Positions 50,509 to 60,175 are shown, counted from the first letter of the stretch. The stretch: 64,000 bases of DNA from Stenotrophomonas sp. 610A2 (GCF_030549615.1 NZ_CP130832.1:1364001-1428000); one strand, 5' to 3'. Program-made: numbers and translations. Notes: generated from the letters alone by a model not told the origin.

Positions 50509-53500
50509 TCAGCCCTCGACCGTGCTGCGGGTTGCCAGCAGGTGGTTGATCGCCCAGCGCAGCGCCAGTGGCTTGAACGGCTTGTTCAACAGCGACAGCC
50601 CGACTTCGCGCACCGCCTCGCGCGTATCGCTGCCGGTGTCTGCGCTGAGGATCACGGTGGGGCGCTGCCGGCGCGCGCCATCCAGCCGCTTCCACAGTTG
50701 GACGCCGGTATCGCCGTCATCAAGGTGGTAATCGAACAACCATAGGTCCGCTTCGTGTGCGGATGCATCGATGTCCTTGCCGTCGCTGTAGGCGATCACC
50801 TCGCAGCCCCAGGCCAACAGCATCTGCCGCATCGCCTGCAGCGCATCGGCATCGTTGTCGACCACCAGCACCCGGGTGCCCTTGATGGTGCTGTTGCCAG
50901 CGGCAGGTAGTTCATTGCGTGTTGCCGGCGGCGGCGTTGCCCGTGACACGGTGATGGAGAACGCCGAGCCGCGGTTGACCACGCTGTGCAGGCCCAACGG
51001 CGCATGCAGCAGGCCGGCGATACGGTGCGCAATCGCCAGGCCAAGGCCGAGGCCCTGGCCGTTGCTGCGGTCGCCGCGATGGAATTCCTCGAACACCACG
51101 CTCTGTTGTTCGGGCGTGATACCTGGGCCGCTGTCGTGCACGCCGATTGCCAGCTTTTCGCCGTGGCGACGCACGCCGAGCAGCACGCCACCACTGCGGG
51201 TGTAGCGGATGGCGTTGGCGAGGAAGTTCTGTAGCACGCGGCGCAGCAACAGCGGATCGCTGTGTACCCAGACGCGGCTGCGCACGTAGCGGAACTGCAG
51301 GCCGCGCGCGGCCGCCAACACGGCGAATTCCTGTGCCAAGGGATCAAGTACGGTCGACAAGGCGAACGGGCGCGGATCGGCGACCAGTCCACCGGCTTCC
51401 AGTCGCGATATGTCCAGCAGGCCAGACAGCAGATCATCGGTGGAATCCAGGGCGCCGCGGATCTGGCGCAGGAAGCTGTCCAGGAATTCCGATTCGATGT
51501 GCTGCGACATCGCATCGGTGAGCAGCTGTGCGGCGTGCAGGGGCTGGATCAGATCGTGGCCGACCGCGGTGAGGAAGCGGGTCTTGGCCACGTTCGCGCG
51601 CTCTGCTTCGTGCACGGCCTGTTCCAGCCGAGCGGTGCGGTCCTGCACGCGCAGCTCCAGGGTCTCGTTACTGCGCTTGAGCGCATCCTCGGCCATGCGG
51701 AAGGCGGTGACATCGGTGAAGGTGGCGACGTAGCCGCCGCCGGGCATCGGGTTGCCACGGATTTCGACGATGGTGTTGTCGGGGAAGATGCGTTCGGACA
51801 GATGCGGCGTGCCACGGCGCATATGCGCGATGCGACGGTTCAGCGCCTTGCCGACGTTGTCACCCGGGGCCTCGCCGATCTTCAGTTCGCCCAGCGCCCA
51901 TGCGGTCAGGTTGGCGACCGGCTGCCCGACCTGCAGCAGTTCGGGCGGGAACTTGAACAGCGCGGCATAACGGCTGTTCCAGGCCACCAGCTGCAGCTGG
52001 GCATCAACCACGCTGATGCCCTGGCTCATGTTTTCCAATGCGGCTTCCAGCAGGCGCTGGTTGAAACGCAGTGCCTGCGTCGCTTCACCGACGGCGCGGG
52101 TAACCGCATCCAGCGGCGCAGCGCCGCCATCACGCGCGGCCTCGACCAGCAGCCGTGCCATGCCGGCGCCGACCACGGCGGTGAGTTCACGTTCGATGGC
52201 GGTGACCCGGTCGTCATCCAGCATCTGCCCGGCATGCCCGTCCATCAGCTGCCGTGCGCGTTCCTGGCCGAGGAAGCGGCCGGCGGTCTTGCGCAATGAG
52301 GCAGCGGCTACCGCATCGCGTTGCAGCGGTAGCGAAGGGCGGATCGCGCGTGACACCAGCGCAACGGTGATCAGGTTGACCGCCAGGCTGGCGCCCATGC
52401 TGATGGCGATGTGGCCGGGCTGCATGCGCAGCGAGAACAGCGCCAGCCAATGCAAACCTTCGCTGCCCACGGCTGGATCCGGTGCAGGTATCACCATCGG
52501 CAGCAATACCAGCCACAGCCAGACCAGCGAACCCAACACGATGCCGGCCATGATCGCGGGCGAGGGTGTGCGCGGCCGATACACCGCCAGCAGCACTGCC
52601 GGTGCCAGCTGCGACAGGGCGGTGAACGACATCAGCCCGAAATCGCTCAGCGCTTCGGTACCGCTCATCGCGCGGCTGTACAGCCACGACATCAGGAACA
52701 CAGCGAGGATGCCGGCGCGACGGAAGGCCAGCACGCGCGGGCGCAGGTCGGCACCGGCATCGTTGCCGCCGCTGTTCATGCCGCCGAGCAGATGCGAACC
52801 AAAGCCGTGGTTGCCGAGCATGATCGACAAGGTCAGGCCGGACAGGATCATCATGCCGGTGGCTGCGCTCAGGCTGCCCAGGTAGGCAAGCAGCGCCAGC
52901 AGGTGGTGGCCGCGTTCCTGCGGCAAGGCCAGTACGTACAGATCCGGCGATACCGACGCCGGCAGTTGTGCAGCACCGGACAAGGCCATCGGCACCGACG
53001 GCAGGCCAATCAGCAGCAGGTAGAGCGGGAACAGCCAGCGTGCGGTCTTCAGATCAGAGGACTGGCGCAGCTCGACGACGCCGACATGGAACTGATGGGG
53101 CAGGGTGAATGCCGCCATCGCACCCAGCGCGACCATGGTCAGGAAATCGGGGATTACCGCTGGCGGCGGCAGATGCGCCATCTTCTCCAGCAACGGCGTG
53201 CCTGCCTGCTGCACGGATACCGCTGCATACAGGCCAATCGCCAGCAGTGCCGCGAGCTTGAGCAGCGACTCCAGGCCCAGCGCGACCACGATGCCGCGGT
53301 TGTGCTCGGTGGCAGAGGCCTTGCGCGCGCCGAACAGCATGGTGAAGGCCGCCATTGTCAGTGCGAACCAGAACGACACGTCCAGCTGCCAGCCGCTGGC
53401 GGCGAACTGGTCACCGAGCAGTGCGGCCAATCCCTGCCCAACGGCTTTGAGCTGCAGGGCGATGTAGGGAATGATGCCCAGCAGCGCCACCAGGGTGATG

Positions 53501-53850
53501 GTGATGCCCAAGCCTTGGTCGGTGCGCAGTCGTGCAACCACCAGGTCGGCGATGGTGGCGCTGTTGTGCTGCTTGGCCAGCCTGCCCAGGCGCGCGAGGA
53601 AGGGCAGGCCAAAAGCGAAGATCAGTGCCATGCCGATCAAGGTCGGCGGAATCGGGAAGCCCCATTGCACGCCTTGCGAAGCGGCGCCGTAATACGTCCA
53701 CGCGGTGCAGTGCACGGCCAGTGACAGCGCATAGATGGCTGGCCAGATCCTGCCGAGGCGGTGGCCCTGGCGCTCGCCCCACAGGGCAACGCCGAACAGC
53801 AGCACGGTCCACGCGATGCAGGCGAACAGGACGATGGAGGGCGTCAACAT
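50509..53850 (-). CDS. CrbS/MxtR-like hybrid sensor histidine kinase with SLC5 domain (copy 2)
   Basis: A 1113-residue paralogue of 805-4161 with the same layout: an SLC5-like multi-helix region to about 520, a PAS domain (ALENMSQGISVVDAQLQLVAWNSRYAALF), HisKA with H765 (GHDLIQPLHAAQ), HATPase (NFLANAIRYTRSGG, GQGLGLGLAIAHRIAGLL) and a receiver with D1040 (LFDYHLDDGD). It follows the MaoC gene by 70 bases on the same strand, so it may be read from the TBDR operon promoter. The partner is probably the regulator at 49788. The two copies keep equivalent His and Asp positions, but the periplasmic and transport faces differ, suggesting different ligands. Confidence 0.92.
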   Translation of the reverse strand: MLTPSIVLFACIAWTVLLFGVALWGERQGHRLGRIWPAIYALSLAVHCTAWTYYGAASQGVQWGFPIPPTLIGMALIFAFGLPFLARLGRLAKQHNSATIADLVVARLRTDQGLGITITLVALLGIIPYIALQLKAVGQGLAALLGDQFAASGWQLDVSFWFALTMAAFTMLFGARKASATEHNRGIVVALGLESLLKLAALLAIGLYAAVSVQQAGTPLLEKMAHLPPPAVIPDFLTMVALGAMAAFTLPHQFHVGVVELRQSSDLKTARWLFPLYLLLIGLPSVPMALSGAAQLPASVSPDLYVLALPQERGHHLLALLAYLGSLSAATGMMILSGLTLSIMLGNHGFGSHLLGGMNSGGNDAGADLRPRVLAFRRAGILAVFLMSWLYSRAMSGTEALSDFGLMSFTALSQLAPAVLLAVYRPRTPSPAIMAGIVLGSLVWLWLVLLPMVIPAPDPAVGSEGLHWLALFSLRMQPGHIAISMGASLAVNLITVALVSRAIRPSLPLQRDAVAAASLRKTAGRFLGQERARQLMDGHAGQMLDDDRVTAIERELTAVVGAGMARLLVEAARDGGAAPLDAVTRAVGEATQALRFNQRLLEAALENMSQGISVVDAQLQLVAWNSRYAALFKFPPELLQVGQPVANLTAWALGELKIGEAPGDNVGKALNRRIAHMRRGTPHLSERIFPDNTIVEIRGNPMPGGGYVATFTDVTAFRMAEDALKRSNETLELRVQDRTARLEQAVHEAERANVAKTRFLTAVGHDLIQPLHAAQLLTDAMSQHIESEFLDSFLRQIRGALDSTDDLLSGLLDISRLEAGGLVADPRPFALSTVLDPLAQEFAVLAAARGLQFRYVRSRVWVHSDPLLLRRVLQNFLANAIRYTRSGGVLLGVRRHGEKLAIGVHDSGPGITPEQQSVVFEEFHRGDRSNGQGLGLGLAIAHRIAGLLHAPLGLHSVVNRGSAFSITVSRATPPPATRNELPAAGNSTIKGTRVLVVDNDADALQAMRQMLLAWGCEVIAYSDGKDIDASAHEADLWLFDYHLDDGDTGVQLWKRLDGARRQRPTVILSADTGSDTREAVREVGLSLLNKPFKPLALRWAINHLLATRSTVEG

Positions 53851-53920
53851 CGCTCCAGTGTAGAGAGAACCGTGGCCGGCGTGCTGGATGCCGGCCGGCT
53901 GCTTGCCGTGCGGGTATTCG

Positions 53921-54406
53921 TCAGGGCGCGATCACGACCAGTGACAGCTGCTCGGCGGCCAACGCCACCTCGCCGCCGGGCTGCAGTTCCACGCTCTTGT
54001 GCTGGGTCAGCAGCCATTGCCCGGGCTGGCGCGGTTCCAGTGAAACCAAGCGTGAGCGTACGCGGATGTCGGAGCCGCTGGGAACCGGCGCCAGAAAGCG
54101 CACCTTGTTCAAACCGTAGTTCAGTACGTGGGCGATGCCGGGAAAGCCGACCAGGGCGGCTACATCTTCTTCGACCGTGAGCGAGAGCAGCAGGAAGCCA
54201 TGGGCGATGGTCGTCCCGCCCGGCAAACCTGCCTGCGCACGGACCGGATCAACGTGGATCCAGTTGTGGTCACCGGTGGCCTCGGCGAAGGCGTCGATGC
54301 GCGCCTGCGCGATGTGGGTGGACCTGCCAAGGCGTTCGCTTGCGGCCCATTGCTGCAATGCCTGCAGGGCTTCCGGCAATTCCCGGGTCGTGTCACCGCC
54401 GCTCAT
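53921..54406 (-). CDS. MaoC-like hot-dog hydratase
   Basis: A 161-residue single hot-dog domain. The catalytic D46 and H51 lie in FAEATGDHNWIHVDPVRA, then GTTIAHGFLLLSL, the full hydratase-2 motif. Family members hydrate enoyl-CoA to (R)-3-hydroxyacyl-CoA. Run in reverse, this would bring 3-hydroxyacyl-CoA from polyester breakdown into beta-oxidation. The start overlaps the alpha/beta hydrolase stop by four bases. Confidence 0.9.
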   Translation of the reverse strand: MSGGDTTRELPEALQALQQWAASERLGRSTHIAQARIDAFAEATGDHNWIHVDPVRAQAGLPGGTTIAHGFLLLSLTVEEDVAALVGFPGIAHVLNYGLNKVRFLAPVPSGSDIRVRSRLVSLEPRQPGQWLLTQHKSVELQPGGEVALAAEQLSLVVIAP

Positions 54407-55281
54407 TGCAGGCGTCCAAGCAAGGCCAGGATCGCATCACGCGCCTCGGGCTCGGACAACGTCGGTGCGTGACCAACATCCGGCACGACGACCAGGCTGG
54501 CGTTTGGCGACGTAGCCGCCATCTGCTGGGCGACATCGGCCGGCAGGATGTCCGACAACGCACCACGCACCACCAGCACAGGCACCCGCGCGGTCAGTCC
54601 GCGCACCGCGCGCCACAGCACCGGCCGCAGCAGCCACAGCACCCACGGCCGGGTGGTGCGGATGATGGCTGGGTCATAGTCCAGTTCCAGCAGCCCATCG
54701 TCGCGCTGGCGGAAGCTGCGCGAGGCCATCGCCCGCCAGTCTTCGGCGGTGAAGCGCGGGAAGGATGCTTTGCCGATGGATTCGGCGTAGGCAGCTGCCT
54801 GATCCAGATCCATCGGTGGCAGTGGCTTGCCGGCGTACTTGCCGATCCGCGCCAGGGCTTCGCGTGGCACCTTAGGGCCGGCGTCGTTGAGCACCGCTGC
54901 TGCGATCAGCTCCGGTGCACGCGAGGCCAGGGTGATGGTGACCAGCACGCCCAGTGAGGTGCCGATGAACACCGCCTTGGCGATGTTCTGCGAACGCAGT
55001 AGCGCCACCATGTCGTCGGCGTAGGTGCGCGGGTTGTAGCTGGTCGGGTCGGGCGCACGTGCCGAACCCGCACGGCCGCGCAGGTCGACCGCAAGCACGC
55101 GCCAGCCGACATCAGCCAGCGTTTTGGCCAGCGCATCGAAATCAGCGGCATTGCGGGTCAGGCCGGGAATGCAGACCACCGTGCCGCGGGGCGATTGCCC
55201 CGCGGCCGGTGCATGGTCGCGCGCGTGCAGGCGCAGGCCATCGTTGCTGCTCCAGTACAGATCATCGTAAGACTGGGTCAT
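54403..55281 (-). CDS. Alpha/beta-hydrolase
   Basis: A 292-residue hydrolase. The nucleophile is S109 in FIGTSLGVLV, the oxyanion region is VVCIPGLTRNAADFDALA, and the late residues lie in RGALSDILPADV (acid) and PDVGHAPTLSEPE (His). It has no signal peptide, so it is cytoplasmic. It lies 11 bases after the TBDR and is coupled to MaoC, so it may cleave imported ester oligomers or a thioester. The substrate is unproven. Confidence 0.87.
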   Translation of the reverse strand: MTQSYDDLYWSSNDGLRLHARDHAPAAGQSPRGTVVCIPGLTRNAADFDALAKTLADVGWRVLAVDLRGRAGSARAPDPTSYNPRTYADDMVALLRSQNIAKAVFIGTSLGVLVTITLASRAPELIAAAVLNDAGPKVPREALARIGKYAGKPLPPMDLDQAAAYAESIGKASFPRFTAEDWRAMASRSFRQRDDGLLELDYDPAIIRTTRPWVLWLLRPVLWRAVRGLTARVPVLVVRGALSDILPADVAQQMAATSPNASLVVVPDVGHAPTLSEPEARDAILALLGRLQ

Positions 55282-55292
55282 GCAGGTGTTTC

Positions 55293-57491
55293 CTAGAAAT
55301 CGTAGCGGACGCTGAGACTGTACTGGCGCGGCGGGCCATAGAAACCGATGAGGGTGCCGACCGCCGGAATGTTGTAGCCGGTGGTGCGGTATTCCTTGTC
55401 GGCCAGGTTGGTGCCCTGCAGCGAGAAGGTCCAGGCGTCATTGAGCTTCCAGATCACGCCGGCATTGACCAGCCCGTAGCCGTCCTGCTTGATCACCGGG
55501 CTCAGGTCGGTGGTTGGCCATACTTCGCTCTGGTAGCTGTAACCCACGCGGGCGGACAGGTTGCTGCCATTGGCCAGCTCGGTGCGGTATTCGACGTTCA
55601 GCGCACCCGAGAAATCCGGTGCATTGGTGAACTTCATCTGGTCGGCGACGTTGACGCCACGGTCCATGTACTCGTCGTACTTGGTGTCCAGCCAGGCCAG
55701 GTTGCCGGAGATCAGCCAGTTGGCGGTGGGCAGGAACTGGTACTCGATTTCCAGGCCGTTGACGGTGCCCTTGCCGGCATTGGTGAAGTCGCCGAAGAAG
55801 GCATCGTTGACGCCGTCACCATTGGTATCGATGCCGGTGAACACCGACAGCTGGATGTCCTTGTACTTGTTGTGGAAGGCCGACAGGTTCAGGAACAGGC
55901 GCGAGTCGAGGAAGCCCATCTTGCTGCCGATCTCGAAGCTGTCGACGGTCTCGTCGTCGAACGGCTCGGCCGAGCGCGGTACCGCCACGGCATTGGCACG
56001 GATGTTGTAACCGCCGGACTTGAAGCCACGCGTGGCCAGGCCATAGACCATGATGTCCGGGGTGATCTGGTAATCCAGCGACACCTTCGGCGAAACGTTC
56101 TTGAAATTGGTGGTCTTGTCGAAATCGGCTGCAACTGCGATCGGGCGGCTGAAGGTCGCGTCCGAGTAGAAGCGGTTCAATACGATGGCGCGCTTGTCCT
56201 CGTCGGTGTAGCGGGCGCCGACATCGAGCTTGAGCTTGTTGGTCAGGTCGAAGGTCCAGTCGGCATACAGCGCGATGCTGTCGGTCAGCACCTTGCCGCG
56301 GGTATCGCCGAACTGCAGGTTGAAGAAGTTGTTGCGGATCTGGCCACCGGCCTCGCCACTGAACTGGTACAGGCCAACCACGCCGCGTACTCGGCCGCCG
56401 GCGTCGTAGTTCAACTGCAGCTCGTTGCTGACCTGGTTGTCCTCGTAGAAGCCGCCGACATCGGCCAGCTTGACCGGCGTGGTGTCGAAGTCGATGTTGG
56501 AGTGGCTGTCCGATTCGCGCTTGGCGACCACGTACTTCAGTGCGATGTCGTCGTTGGGACGCCAGTTCACCGTGGCCGAGGCGCCCTTGGTCTCGACGCT
56601 GTTGAGGTTCTGCATGCCCGAGCGGATGTCGTAGCGGTCATCCATCGGCGGGTAGGCCGGGGTGAACGGGTTCGGTGCCAGCATCTTCGAACCACGCATG
56701 CCGGACTGGTCATCGATCCAGTCCAGGGCGAACTGCACATCGAAGTCGTCGCCTGCATAGGCGCCAAGGTTCAGGCGTGCGGCATTGATCTGCTTGTCGC
56801 TGATCGGCTGGCCGGTCAGCGTGTTCTCGCCGAAGCCGTCGCGGTTCATGCTGGCCACGGCGATGCGTCCGCGCAGGCCGCTGTCGGCGCCGCCCAGCGG
56901 GCCGCCGATGGCGGCCTTGGCATCAAGCTGGTTGTAGTTTCCGGCGGTGACCTGGGCATAGCCCTCGACCTGCGTGGGCAGGCCGCGCGAGATGTACTTG
57001 ATCGCGCCGCCAATGGTGTTCTTGCCGTACAACGTGCCCTGCGGGCCGCGCAGTACTTCGATGCGTGAGACGTCGAACACGTCCAACAGGGCACCCTGCG
57101 GGCGCGCGATGTAGACGTCATCCAGATAAATGCCCACGCCCGGGTCCGCGCCCCAGGTGGGATCGGACTGGCCGACGCCGCGGATGTAGGCGGTGACCGT
57201 GCTGCTGGCGCCGCGCGCCGCGTAGATGGTCAGGTTGGGTACCTGTGAGTCGAGATCGGCGATGTCCTGCACGTTCAACTTGTCCAGCGCTTCGGAGGTG
57301 AAGGCGGTGACCGCGACCGGCACTTCCTGCAGGGTTTCCTCGCGCTTGCGCGCGGTGACGGTGATGCTGTCCAGGTTGGTGGCCGAAGCGGCCTTGCCCT
57401 CCGTCGCCGCAGCCGGTTGTGCTTCCTGTGCCAATACCGGCCCGGAGGCCAACAGCGCGCCGATCATCAGGCTCAAACAATTCCGCTTCAT
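55293..57491 (-). CDS. TonB-dependent receptor of the polyester/hydroxybutyrate locus
   Basis: A 732-residue receptor. The start at 57491 is preceded by GGGAGGACC. The signal peptide ends PVLAQE. The TonB box region is LDSITVTARKREETLQEVPVAVTAF. The plug includes YIRGVGQSDPTWGADPGVGIYLDDVYIARPQGALLDVFDV and VLRGPQGTLYGKNTIGGAIKYIS. The end is YSLSVRYDF. This plug style is common among non-iron TBDRs of xanthomonads and sphingomonads. It heads a minus-strand operon with alpha/beta hydrolase, MaoC and perhaps the kinase, and is divergent from a GntP permease across site 3. No Fur box is seen, so a carbon substrate is favoured. Confidence 0.9.
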   Translation of the reverse strand: MKRNCLSLMIGALLASGPVLAQEAQPAAATEGKAASATNLDSITVTARKREETLQEVPVAVTAFTSEALDKLNVQDIADLDSQVPNLTIYAARGASSTVTAYIRGVGQSDPTWGADPGVGIYLDDVYIARPQGALLDVFDVSRIEVLRGPQGTLYGKNTIGGAIKYISRGLPTQVEGYAQVTAGNYNQLDAKAAIGGPLGGADSGLRGRIAVASMNRDGFGENTLTGQPISDKQINAARLNLGAYAGDDFDVQFALDWIDDQSGMRGSKMLAPNPFTPAYPPMDDRYDIRSGMQNLNSVETKGASATVNWRPNDDIALKYVVAKRESDSHSNIDFDTTPVKLADVGGFYEDNQVSNELQLNYDAGGRVRGVVGLYQFSGEAGGQIRNNFFNLQFGDTRGKVLTDSIALYADWTFDLTNKLKLDVGARYTDEDKRAIVLNRFYSDATFSRPIAVAADFDKTTNFKNVSPKVSLDYQITPDIMVYGLATRGFKSGGYNIRANAVAVPRSAEPFDDETVDSFEIGSKMGFLDSRLFLNLSAFHNKYKDIQLSVFTGIDTNGDGVNDAFFGDFTNAGKGTVNGLEIEYQFLPTANWLISGNLAWLDTKYDEYMDRGVNVADQMKFTNAPDFSGALNVEYRTELANGSNLSARVGYSYQSEVWPTTDLSPVIKQDGYGLVNAGVIWKLNDAWTFSLQGTNLADKEYRTTGYNIPAVGTLIGFYGPPRQYSLSVRYDF

Positions 57492-57577
57492 TCGGTCCTC
57501 CCCAGGCAAGTGCGTTGTAGATGGCCGCATGCCACCCTCGGAGCCAAGGCTAGCGACGCAGGTGTGCACCAGCGAGT

Positions 57578-57589
57578 GGACCTAGGTCC
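57578..57589. promoter_or_regulatory. Candidate operator site 3, GGACCTAGGTCC
   Basis: A perfect palindrome, 14 bp when extended to TGGACCTAGGTCCA (57577-57590), in the 155-bp divergent gap between the TBDR and the GntP permease. Toward the TBDR, CGCTAG starts 28.5 bp from the centre (57555-57550, minus strand). Toward GntP, the best -10 is GATACT at 30.5 bp (57614-57619). Confidence 0.55.
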
Positions 57590-57646
57590 AGTCGGCAGCG
57601 GCCATCAGATCAGGATACTGGGCGCCTCTCCACTCGGAAGCGCCGT

Positions 57647-59050
57647 ATGTCGTTACTGATCGTACTTGCAGCGCTGGGTTTCCTCATGCTGGTGGCCTAC
57701 CGCGGTTACAGCGTGATCCTGTTCGCGCCGATCGCCGCGCTCGGCGCGGTGTTGCTGACCGACCCGTCGCTGGTGGCGCCGATGTTCACCGGCTTGTTCA
57801 TGGACAAGATGGTCGGCTTCCTGAAACTGTACTTCCCGGTGTTCCTGCTGGGTGCGGTGTTCGGCAAGCTGATCGAGCTGTCCGGGTTTTCCAAGTCGAT
57901 TGTTGGCGCGGCGATCCGCCTGTTCGGCCCGCAACGGGCGATGCTGTCCATCGTGCTGGTATCCGGCCTGCTCACTTACGGCGGGGTTTCGTTGTTCGTG
58001 GTGGTGTTCGCGGTCTACCCGTTTGCTGCCGAGATGTTCCGCCAGAGCAATATCCCCAAGCGGCTGATTCCAGCGACGCTGGCGGTGGGCGGTTTCAGCT
58101 TCACCATGGATGCGTTGCCGGGTACGCCGCAGATCCAGAACATCATTCCGACCACGTTCTTCGGCACCGATACCTGGGCCGCACCGGTGCTCGGCATCCT
58201 TGGCAGCATCTTCGTGCTGGCGGTGGGCATGGCCTACCTGGAATGGCGCCGCCGTGTTGCCGTGCGCAACGGTGAGGGCTATGGCGATCCGGCGACGTTG
58301 GTCAACGAGCCGGTGCCGTTTACCGGCACCAACCTGGCGCATGCGGGTATTGCGGTGTTGCCGCTGCTGCTGGTGTTCGTATCGAACAAGCTGTTCACCC
58401 TGGGCATTCCGCATTGGTATGGCGCCGAGCACAGCTTCGTGCCGTCCATCCTCGGCAAGTCGGCGCCGGTGGTGCAGGAGGTGCCGAAGATAGCTGCGAT
58501 CTGGGCGGTGGAGGGGGCGTTGCTGGTTGGCATCCTGTCGGTGATGGTCTTGGCCTGGCGGCCGGTCGTGACCCAGTTTGCCGATGGCACCAAGACCGCG
58601 ATCAGTGGCGCCTTGTTGGCCGCGATGAACACTGCCTCGGAGTATGGCTTTGGCGCAGTGATTGCTGCATTGCCGGGCTTCATGGTGGTAGCCAATGCCC
58701 TGGGCTCGATCAAGGACCCGCTGATGCATGAAGCCGTTACCGTGACTGGACTGGCCGGTGTCACCGGCTCCGCCTCGGGCGGCATGAGTATCGCTCTGGC
58801 GGCGATGTCGGAGACCTTCATCGAGAACGCGCAGGCAGCCGGCATTCCGATGGAAGTGCTGCACCGGGTTGCCTCGATGGCCTCTGGCGGCATGGACAGC
58901 CTGCCGCACAACGGTGCCGTCATCACCTTGCTGATGGTGACCGGGCTGACCCATCGCCAAGCCTACAAGGATATTTTCGCCGTGACCATCATCAAGACCC
59001 TGGCGGTGTTCGTGGTGATCGGCATCTATTACGCCACCGGCTGGGTTTGA
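57647..59050 (+). CDS. GntP-family permease, probably for 3-hydroxybutyrate
   Basis: A 467-residue inner-membrane carrier with about 12 helices. Family features are the N-terminal AALGFLMLVAYRGYSVILFAPIAALGAVLL, GGVSLFVVVFAVYPFA and TVTGLAGVTGSASGGMSIALAAM. GntP members carry gluconate or short hydroxy acids, and a D-beta-hydroxybutyrate permease branch is known in Pseudomonas near bdhA. The neighbouring PHB-depolymerase-like esterase (87 bases downstream) and oligomer hydrolases support monomer uptake. Confidence 0.88.
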   Translation: MSLLIVLAALGFLMLVAYRGYSVILFAPIAALGAVLLTDPSLVAPMFTGLFMDKMVGFLKLYFPVFLLGAVFGKLIELSGFSKSIVGAAIRLFGPQRAMLSIVLVSGLLTYGGVSLFVVVFAVYPFAAEMFRQSNIPKRLIPATLAVGGFSFTMDALPGTPQIQNIIPTTFFGTDTWAAPVLGILGSIFVLAVGMAYLEWRRRVAVRNGEGYGDPATLVNEPVPFTGTNLAHAGIAVLPLLLVFVSNKLFTLGIPHWYGAEHSFVPSILGKSAPVVQEVPKIAAIWAVEGALLVGILSVMVLAWRPVVTQFADGTKTAISGALLAAMNTASEYGFGAVIAALPGFMVVANALGSIKDPLMHEAVTVTGLAGVTGSASGGMSIALAAMSETFIENAQAAGIPMEVLHRVASMASGGMDSLPHNGAVITLLMVTGLTHRQAYKDIFAVTIIKTLAVFVVIGIYYATGWV

Positions 59051-59137
59051 CAGCGGCGTCGCAACACCCTCTGGAAGGCTGGTCCACGAGGATTTCCGGT
59101 ACGACTTCATCCACGACTCACGCATGAGGATCTGGCT

Positions 59138-60139
59138 ATGAAATCTGGAATCGTTTCAATCAAGGCTGTTGTACTGCTGCTGTGCAGCTGGCTGGCGGCG
59201 GGCAGCGCGTTCGCGCAAAGCGCTGCAGGCCATTGGGATTTCGGTGTGTACGGCAACCTTTTCGGCGCCCGCGAGTACCAGGTATGGGTGCCGGCGGGCT
59301 ATGAGGCAGGCAAGCCATTGCCGGTGCTGCTGGTACTGCATGGCTGCGTCAACGGGCCCAACCTGATGGGCGAAGCCTCGGGCTTCAATGATGTCGCCGA
59401 TGTCGAAGGCTTCATCGTGGTCTATCCGCGGCAGAACGTTACCTCCAACCCGACGCGCTGCTGGAACTGGCAGCTGCCGATCAACCAGGCGCGTGGAAGC
59501 GGTGAGGCTTCAATCCTGGCCGGGATAGTCGATGCGGTGAAGGCCGGCTACGCGGTCGATCCGCGCCGGGTGTATGTCACTGGCATTTCCGCTGGCGGTG
59601 CGATGACCTCGATCATGCTGGCCTGCTATTCGGACGTGTTCGCTGCCGGTGCCATCCATTCCGGCGGCATGTACAAGGGCGCAACCACCATATCTGGCAG
59701 CGCCTATGCGTTGTTGGCGGGCAGCATCTATTCGCCGGAGAGCAATGGCAAGCTTGCCTGGCAGTGCTCCGGCTCGCCGTCGCCGCGCCCGTTGCCGGTG
59801 CTGGTGTTCCATGGCAGCGCCGATGCCACGGTCAACCCGGTCAACGGCCAGCAGGCGGTGCGTCAGTTCCTGCAGACCAACGATCTTGCTGATGACGGGC
59901 TGGACAATGATTCGGTCAAGTACGTGCCGACCAGCACCATCGCAGGCCAGGTTCCGGGTGGACGCGCGTACACGGTCAAGAACTACACCTACGGCGGCAA
60001 GACCCTGGTCCAGGACTATCTCGTGCACGGGATGGGGCATGCCTGGAGCGGCAGCCAGTCAGGCCTGCCGTTCACTGACCCGAAGGGGCCGGATGCGACC
60101 TTGATTACCTGGTTGTTCCTGAAGGACCAACTACGCTGA
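59138..60139 (+). CDS. Extracellular PHB depolymerase-family esterase
   Basis: A 333-residue secreted esterase. The signal peptide is cleaved after about AGSAFA. It has the esterase_phd core QVWVPAGYEAGKPLPVLLVLHGCVNG, the lipase box GISAGGAM with S151, VFHGSADATVNPVNG (acid) and HGMGHAWSG (His). There is no separate substrate-binding domain, so it resembles short PHB-depolymerase or feruloyl-esterase-like members. The context favours short-chain polyhydroxyalkanoate; other polyesters or acetyl-xylan-type esters are possible. Confidence 0.88.
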   Translation: MKSGIVSIKAVVLLLCSWLAAGSAFAQSAAGHWDFGVYGNLFGAREYQVWVPAGYEAGKPLPVLLVLHGCVNGPNLMGEASGFNDVADVEGFIVVYPRQNVTSNPTRCWNWQLPINQARGSGEASILAGIVDAVKAGYAVDPRRVYVTGISAGGAMTSIMLACYSDVFAAGAIHSGGMYKGATTISGSAYALLAGSIYSPESNGKLAWQCSGSPSPRPLPVLVFHGSADATVNPVNGQQAVRQFLQTNDLADDGLDNDSVKYVPTSTIAGQVPGGRAYTVKNYTYGGKTLVQDYLVHGMGHAWSGSQSGLPFTDPKGPDATLITWLFLKDQLR

Positions 60140-60175
60140 GCGCCTGCAGCGCAGGAGCTGATTGAAGCGTGTCGT

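Noticed and set aside
59051..59137. A fourth operator palindrome upstream of the depolymerase-like gene
   Set aside because: Only a GGTACGACTTC stretch is present, which is not palindromic. The gene is probably read from the GntP promoter.
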